This document shows positions 59,447 through 64,000 of a stretch of 64,000 bases of DNA, one piece after another. The position numbers were made by a program, and so were the translations under genes. The stretch's first letter is position 1. Each line of letters begins with the position of its first letter. The notes under the pieces were generated by a model. That model was not told the DNA's origin, made no database searches, and saw nothing but the letters and a program-made list of their open reading frames with translations. The stretch spans positions 62,001 through 126,000 of the forward strand of contig CAVZTX010000030.1 in assembly GCA_963778375.1 (NCBI GenBank), written 5' to 3'. The DNA is from CAVZTX01 sp963778375 (lineage in GTDB: Bacteria; Chloroflexota; Ktedonobacteria; Ktedonobacterales; Ktedonobacteraceae).

Positions 59447-60757
59447 ATGGCAAGAGCCTTGATTCTTGCTCTACCAGCCTATGGGCATGTGAACCCTACG
59501 CTTCCGCTTGTCCGGGAGTTAGTGGCCCACGGTGAGGAAGTTATCTACTGCCTCCCTGAGCAATATCGGCCAACCATTCAATCGATCGGAGCCGACTTGC
59601 TGCCATACAAGATCACCGGCAAGGAATTTCGTTGGTCAGCAGCGCCGTGTGCGGAACTGCTCCTCTGGTTGCCCTTACATACAGCCGTAGCCAGCCTGGA
59701 GATTCTTCCACACCTGCTCGAGAGTGTACGCACAGCCCAGCCGGACTATATCATCTATGATGCCTGGTGTCTCTGGGGAAGGCTAGTGGCCCACGTCCTT
59801 CATCTGCCTGCGATTCGCTGCCAGCCGACCTTCGTGATAAATGAGCAGCTTGGCCAGCCTTTCTGGACGATGCTTGCACAGGCTGAGCAGCTGACGATGC
59901 CTCGTATGTCTGCGTTCGAGCAATCGGTCAACTTTGCTGCCGCCCTTGAGGAATTACGCAGTACCTACAATCTGCCAGTGATCGATTTGAAAAGCTTCTT
60001 TGACCATGCCGAAGCGCTCAATATTGTCCCGATCCCGCGTGCATTCCAACCGGGAGGCGAGACCTTTGATGATTGCTTTCAGTTCGTTGGGCCTTCTCTT
60101 CGACCACGCGAGGAAGGAACAGATTTTCCCCTGGATCGTCTCAAGCAGCGGCCTACGCTCTATATTTCGTTGGGAACAGTCTGCAGCAACGAAGAGGCTT
60201 TCTACAAGATCTGTTTTGCGGCGTTTGGGGAAGGGAGCCGAGCCACCGGTGCTAAACGGTTGTTCTCACGACCTGGCAGGCAAGCCCGTCAGCAGCAGTG
60301 GCAGGTGATCCTGGCGACCGGCAAGAGTGATCTTAGAGCCATTAGCACGCCCCCGGAGAATTTCCTGGTACGCCCACGGGTGCCTCAGCTCAACGTACTC
60401 CAACATAGCAGCGTGTTTGTGACGCATGGTGGCATGAATAGTGTGATGGAGGGGTTGTATTACGGGGTCCCGCTGGTAGTAATACCCCAAATGCTGGAAC
60501 AGAGCATCACCGCCAGGCGAGTGGAAGAGCTTGGGCTAGGCATAGCACTGGAGAGTAACGCCATTACTGTTGAACGGCTTCGGGAGGCTGTCATGTATGT
60601 GACCAGCAACCGGGCGATCTACACACGAATGCAACAGATGCGGGAGACCATTCGACAGATGGGAGGCGCTCGAAGTGCTGCTGAGGCGATCATCCATTTC
60701 AGTCGTACGACCGGGCAAAGGTTGTGGAGTTGGGCTCCACCGAGAGTGGGAGATTAG
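59447..60757 (+). CDS. MGT-family glycosyltransferase (GT1, UGT-like)
   Basis: 436 residues. N-terminal ARALILALPAYGHVNPTLPL is the GT1 acceptor-domain start; the C-terminal nucleotide-sugar-binding motif includes VTHGGMNSVMEGLYYGVPLV then PQMLEQSITARRVEELGLGI. Such enzymes attach sugars from UDP-donors to macrolides, lipids or other small molecules. GGAGGGAC precedes ATG 59447. It lies between the two cysteine-rich paralogues, which invites but does not prove a functional link. Confidence 0.92.
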   Translation: MARALILALPAYGHVNPTLPLVRELVAHGEEVIYCLPEQYRPTIQSIGADLLPYKITGKEFRWSAAPCAELLLWLPLHTAVASLEILPHLLESVRTAQPDYIIYDAWCLWGRLVAHVLHLPAIRCQPTFVINEQLGQPFWTMLAQAEQLTMPRMSAFEQSVNFAAALEELRSTYNLPVIDLKSFFDHAEALNIVPIPRAFQPGGETFDDCFQFVGPSLRPREEGTDFPLDRLKQRPTLYISLGTVCSNEEAFYKICFAAFGEGSRATGAKRLFSRPGRQARQQQWQVILATGKSDLRAISTPPENFLVRPRVPQLNVLQHSSVFVTHGGMNSVMEGLYYGVPLVVIPQMLEQSITARRVEELGLGIALESNAITVERLREAVMYVTSNRAIYTRMQQMRETIRQMGGARSAAEAIIHFSRTTGQRLWSWAPPRVGD

Positions 60758-60824
60758 GAATGAGCGCGGTCCGACTTACCTTTTGCCTATAGATCGAGTA
60801 TTCTTCTTTTGATACGTGATTTGC

Positions 60825-60863
60825 TTGACTTTCCTCTTAAACTCAGGTATTCTTCTTGAAGAA
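60825..60863 (+). promoter_or_regulatory. promoter plus palindrome upstream of cysteine-rich gene 2
   Basis: TTGACT (60825-60830), 17 bp, TATTCT (60848-60853), palindrome TTCTTGAAGAA (60853-60863), about 135 bp before the ATG, matching the layout at 58673-58711. Confidence 0.7.
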
Positions 60864-60997
60864 ACTCATCGGTATGCCTGTCTTTGACTCTCGTTGATCT
60901 GCGTCATTGTGGCCTTTGGCGCTATTTGGTCTCATGGATGGAGGCTCTGCGTCCCACCACGCGTGATTGAGGTGCCTCCAGAAAGGACGGAAGAGCG

Positions 60998-61534
60998 ATG
61001 GAATCTTTCCGGTTTGACGAACTGACTAAAATCTTAGCGACGGCAGCCTCACGCCGCCAGGCGCTTAAAACCATTGCGGCAACCACTCTTGGCAGCATCC
61101 TTGGCCTGGGAGGAATTGGTACCGCCCTTGCCAGTTGTAAACCCAATGGGATCGGCTGTAACACGAACAGCCAGTGCTGTAGTGGAGGCTGCTGTCATGG
61201 TACCTGCACTAACCTCAACACGACGAGCAATTGTGGAGCATGCGGCCACAAATGTGATGCCTGCTCTACCTGTCAAAGCGGCACCTGTGTTTCGCGCTGT
61301 TCCTCGGGCCAGGTCTGCCTGTGCAATGGGACATGCGCGACGGCCTGCGTGCCCGATTACCATGCGTGCCCAGGCGTCGGCATTTGTTATTTTGACATTG
61401 ATCAAACACACATTTACTGCATTAATGAGAATGGTTCCGGGGGTGGAACTCGCTGTGCAAGCGACTGCGATTGTCCTGTTGGGAACTTTTGTGAAGGTCC
61501 TGGAGCTACCGGCTTTTGCACTCCTGTTAAATAA
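60998..61534 (+). CDS. Tat-exported cysteine-rich protein 2 (paralogue of 58844)
   Basis: 178 residues. Same plan as the gene at 58844: SRFDELTKILATAASRRQAL with the SRRQALKTIAATTLGSILGL twin-arginine signal, cleavage near ALA, then cysteine arrays (CNTNSQCCSGGCCHGTC, NCGACGHKCDACSTC) and a C-terminal domain ending CDCPVGNFCEGPG. The ribosome-binding site GGAC is conserved with the paralogue. The pair arose by duplication that included the promoter. Confidence 0.87.
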   Translation: MESFRFDELTKILATAASRRQALKTIAATTLGSILGLGGIGTALASCKPNGIGCNTNSQCCSGGCCHGTCTNLNTTSNCGACGHKCDACSTCQSGTCVSRCSSGQVCLCNGTCATACVPDYHACPGVGICYFDIDQTHIYCINENGSGGGTRCASDCDCPVGNFCEGPGATGFCTPVK

Positions 61535-61689
61535 AGGGCAGGTACCCAGTGCAGGACAAATGAATCGCTTTTCAGGTGTGAATGAGCCAGTTTGGCTTGT
61601 TCACGCTTGATTAGTTTTGGAAATGGACGGGAGAAACACTAGGAACTGTGCATTAGTATCAGACTATTCTTCTCAGGAGATTTTCTTTG

Positions 61690-62988
61690 ATGCCCCAAAC
61701 ACTTGATTTGAGTTCTTATCGTCGCTATTTTCCTTCGCTTGAGCTAAACGTTGATGGTAGGCAAGCGGTATATTTTGATAATCCAGGTGGGACGCAGGTG
61801 GCACGGCAGGTTATTGATGCTATGGTAGCGTACTTTCAGGAGGCAAATGCGAATACTGGCGGGGCTTTTGTGACTAGCCAACGGGCCGATGCGGTGATTG
61901 ACGCTGCCCGCAGCGCTATGGCAGATTTTTTACATGCTGCCAGTCCGAGGCAGATTGTTTTTGGACCGAATATGACCACACTCACCTTTGCCTTTAGTCG
62001 CGCTATTGGCAAGACGCTGTCGGCTGGCGATGAGATCGTCGTGACCGTGCTAGATCATGATGCAAATGTTGCTCCGTGGCTTGCTTTGCAGGAACGTGGG
62101 GTGGTTATTCGCACTGTTGATATACACCCGGAGAATGTGACGCTGGATATGGACGATATGCGGGCGAAGATTACTGAGCGTACCAAGATTGTAGCGGTTG
62201 GCTACGCGTCGAACGCGGTGGGGACGATTAATGATGTGCGGACGGTGATTCGTTGGGCGCATGAGGTTGGAGCGTTGGTATGGATTGATGCTGTGCAGTT
62301 TGCGCCGCATGGGCCAATCGATGTACAGGCGCTCGATGCCGATTTTCTGGTCTGCTCTTCCTATAAGTTCTTTGGTCCACATCTTGGCATTCTTTACGGT
62401 AAGACCGAACTTCTGGAACGCTTTCCGGCGTATAAGGTGCGTCCGGCGAGTAATGCTGTTCCTGAGCGTTGGGAAACGGGGACACAGAATCACGAGGGAC
62501 TGGCAGGATTGGTGGGTGCGATAGACTACCTGGCAATGCTGGGCCGCGAACAGAGCGTGGACTATGGCAATGCGTTTAAATTGGATGCAACCGGTAGTCC
62601 CTTCAGTGATAGGCAGCGAGAATTGAAGATTGCCATGCAGGCAATTGTGGACTACGAGCGCAGCTTATCCGCACAGTTATTGGCGGGTCTGCGTGAAATT
62701 CAGGGTTTGCGAGTCTATGGCATTACCAATCCTCAAGACTTGACGTGGCGCGTTCCTACGGTTGCGTGTAATATCGAGGGGCGCGGTCCACGCGAACTGG
62801 CGGAATATTTGGCCTCGCAAGGTATTTTCGCCTGGGATGGCAATTACTATGCGCTGGGTGTGATGGAACGTTTGGGGCTTGAGGAGCATGGGGGAGCATT
62901 ACGCCTGGGTATGGCGCATTATAACACGCAGGAAGAGATTGATCGGGTGATGAATGCGTTGGAGGGAATGCAAGAAAGTGATGTTTGA
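61690..62988 (+). CDS. cysteine-desulfurase-like class V aminotransferase
   Basis: 432 residues from ATG 61690, which follows AGGAG. It starts with YFDNPGGTQVARQVIDAMVA, carries the PLP aspartate/glutamine region IDAVQFAPHGPIDVQ and the lysine in VCSSYKFFGPHLG. It belongs to the cysteine-desulfurase-like (CsdA-like, often named so without proof) subgroup found alone rather than with suf genes. The role is not settled. Confidence 0.9.
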   Translation: MPQTLDLSSYRRYFPSLELNVDGRQAVYFDNPGGTQVARQVIDAMVAYFQEANANTGGAFVTSQRADAVIDAARSAMADFLHAASPRQIVFGPNMTTLTFAFSRAIGKTLSAGDEIVVTVLDHDANVAPWLALQERGVVIRTVDIHPENVTLDMDDMRAKITERTKIVAVGYASNAVGTINDVRTVIRWAHEVGALVWIDAVQFAPHGPIDVQALDADFLVCSSYKFFGPHLGILYGKTELLERFPAYKVRPASNAVPERWETGTQNHEGLAGLVGAIDYLAMLGREQSVDYGNAFKLDATGSPFSDRQRELKIAMQAIVDYERSLSAQLLAGLREIQGLRVYGITNPQDLTWRVPTVACNIEGRGPRELAEYLASQGIFAWDGNYYALGVMERLGLEEHGGALRLGMAHYNTQEEIDRVMNALEGMQESDV

Positions 62989-63022
62989 TAGTGCTTAACT
63001 TGTCGGTTGATACCATCATGCA

Positions 63023-63958
63023 TTACGTTCCGGTAAGACGGGCTACAACTGGCGCAAAAGCTTCGCTGTCTTCTTCAAATACAGCAATGTATGAAATACT
63101 GTACTGTTCACGGCGTGTCTGCAAATCTTCGCTGATCTGATCTACTGTCCCAATGAGACAATGAGGGAGCGTCAGAACCTGATCACCGGGTGTCTTAAAG
63201 CGTTCAGCTAGCTGCCGGGCTATTTGGTGTCTATCTTCAGTGACAACCACTGCAAACATGATCATATTCAACTCGAGTTGATTGAACCGCTCACCTGCTG
63301 CCTGGCGTATCCATTCCACTTTTTGTCTCGTCGCTGCGGGTGTCGTATCTGTCGCATCCAGTCCACTTCCGTCACTTTGTGCTTTGGCACCAATACTGAC
63401 AATGCTGGCTTCTCTAGCAGCAAGCGTTAAGAGCCGCTTCCCGGCACCACCAATGAGTAGAGGTGGATGCGGTCGCTGAACCGGCTTAGGAAAGCCTTCA
63501 AGATTGGTGATGGTGTAATAGTGACCTGAGAAGGTAAGAGGTTCCCCGGCAAATAGTCCTTTCACGACCTGGATTGCCTCTTCCAGGTGGGCCACACGAA
63601 TATTTGCCGGGTCGTAGGAGAGACCGGCTTGTTCATATTCCGCGCGCAGATATCCTGCTCCAATGCCAAGCTCGAACCGACCACTCGTCAGCACATCGAG
63701 GGTAGCAGCTTCCTTGGCAAGCATGACCGGATGCCGGAAGTCATTGGCAAACACGTAACTTCCGACACGGAGCGAGCTTGTCGCTTCAGCCGCTGATAGA
63801 ATGGCAGGAACGGGTGCAAGTTGTTTCTCAAGATGGTCTGGGACTAAAAGTGTAGCATAGCCGAGTTGCTCTATGCGTCTTGCCTTGACTACCCATTCTT
63901 CCTTCGATTGGGCCTCGTATGCAATTACGCCGAAGCGGAATGGCCGATGTGCTGTCAT
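63023..63958 (-). CDS. LLM-class F420-dependent oxidoreductase
   Basis: 311 residues. The luciferase-like TIM barrel shows RFGVIAYEAQSKEEWVVKAR, GYATLLVPDHL, VFANDFRHPVMLAKEAATLD and GRFELGIGAGYLRAEYEQAG; IGGAGKRLLTLAARE is typical of the F420-binding MSMEG-like subgroup. It would use reduced F420 (or FMN) in a redox reaction on an unknown substrate. The ribosome-binding site is weak. About 40 bp remain to the window edge. Confidence 0.9.
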   Translation of the reverse strand: MTAHRPFRFGVIAYEAQSKEEWVVKARRIEQLGYATLLVPDHLEKQLAPVPAILSAAEATSSLRVGSYVFANDFRHPVMLAKEAATLDVLTSGRFELGIGAGYLRAEYEQAGLSYDPANIRVAHLEEAIQVVKGLFAGEPLTFSGHYYTITNLEGFPKPVQRPHPPLLIGGAGKRLLTLAAREASIVSIGAKAQSDGSGLDATDTTPAATRQKVEWIRQAAGERFNQLELNMIMFAVVVTEDRHQIARQLAERFKTPGDQVLTLPHCLIGTVDQISEDLQTRREQYSISYIAVFEEDSEAFAPVVARLTGT

Positions 63959-64000
63959 GGCGGGTCATTCTAATATAATGCGTTCTGCTAATAACAGTTT

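Overview
The window looks like a chromosomal segment from a Ktedonobacteria-type member of the Chloroflexota: moderate GC, many small strand-switching transcription units, a free-standing 5S rRNA gene, abundant acetyltransferases and alpha/beta hydrolases, a zinc-ribbon/bS21 operon, a repeat-bearing surface protein and a BTAD/SARP-ATPase regulator. The lineage is inferred from gene content and family resemblance; no 16S gene is present. I saw no tRNA and no CRISPR array.

Layout. 1-7.4 kb: partial nitroreductase, 5S rRNA with its own promoter and terminator, Nudix hydrolase, class V aminotransferase, GNAT, small HTH protein, moaA and glnA. 7.4-18 kb: membrane-anchored protein, secreted four-repeat protein, a REP-like element, a disaccharide-phosphorylase locus (MFS, pgmB, GH65 interrupted by a stop), an HD phosphohydrolase, truncated GT2/GGDEF-like fragments and an esterase. 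18-29 kb: DUF1684, sirtuin, SHOCT protein, amidase, pentapeptide protein, bS21 operon, MFS exporter, AI-2E-type permease (frameshifted) and several broken genes.

29-47 kb is the most interesting part. A BTAD/SARP-type ATPase regulator (33047-35485) sits in the middle of about 18 kb of genes. Almost every transcription unit there is preceded by one promoter architecture: TAACGC-N6-TAACGC-N8-TAnnnT. Six such promoters lie in the correct orientation before an ECF sigma operon (sigma, unknown, nucleotidyltransferase, slipin, small protein), dps, a membrane protein plus second ECF sigma, an acyl-CoA-synthetase/GNAT protein acetyltransferase plus alcohol dehydrogenase, a cytochrome b/Hsp20/pseudo-receiver operon, and a ketopantoate-reductase-like operon. 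The direct repeats ending 8 bp before the -10 match how SARP activators are known to work. I therefore propose a local SARP-controlled stress or respiration regulon.

47-53 kb is a decayed mobile region: small unknown genes in cassettes, a tyrosine recombinase broken by a frameshift and a stop, and a GC-rich large serine recombinase broken by a stop and a frameshift. 53-64 kb returns to ordinary genes: hflX, GNAT, ABC-F ATPase, PAP2 phosphatase, two paralogous Tat-exported cysteine-rich proteins with duplicated promoters flanking an MGT-type glycosyltransferase, a cysteine-desulfurase-like enzyme and an F420-type LLM oxidoreductase.

Several genes carry single frameshifts or in-frame stops. 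Without reads I cannot tell real decay from assembly error.
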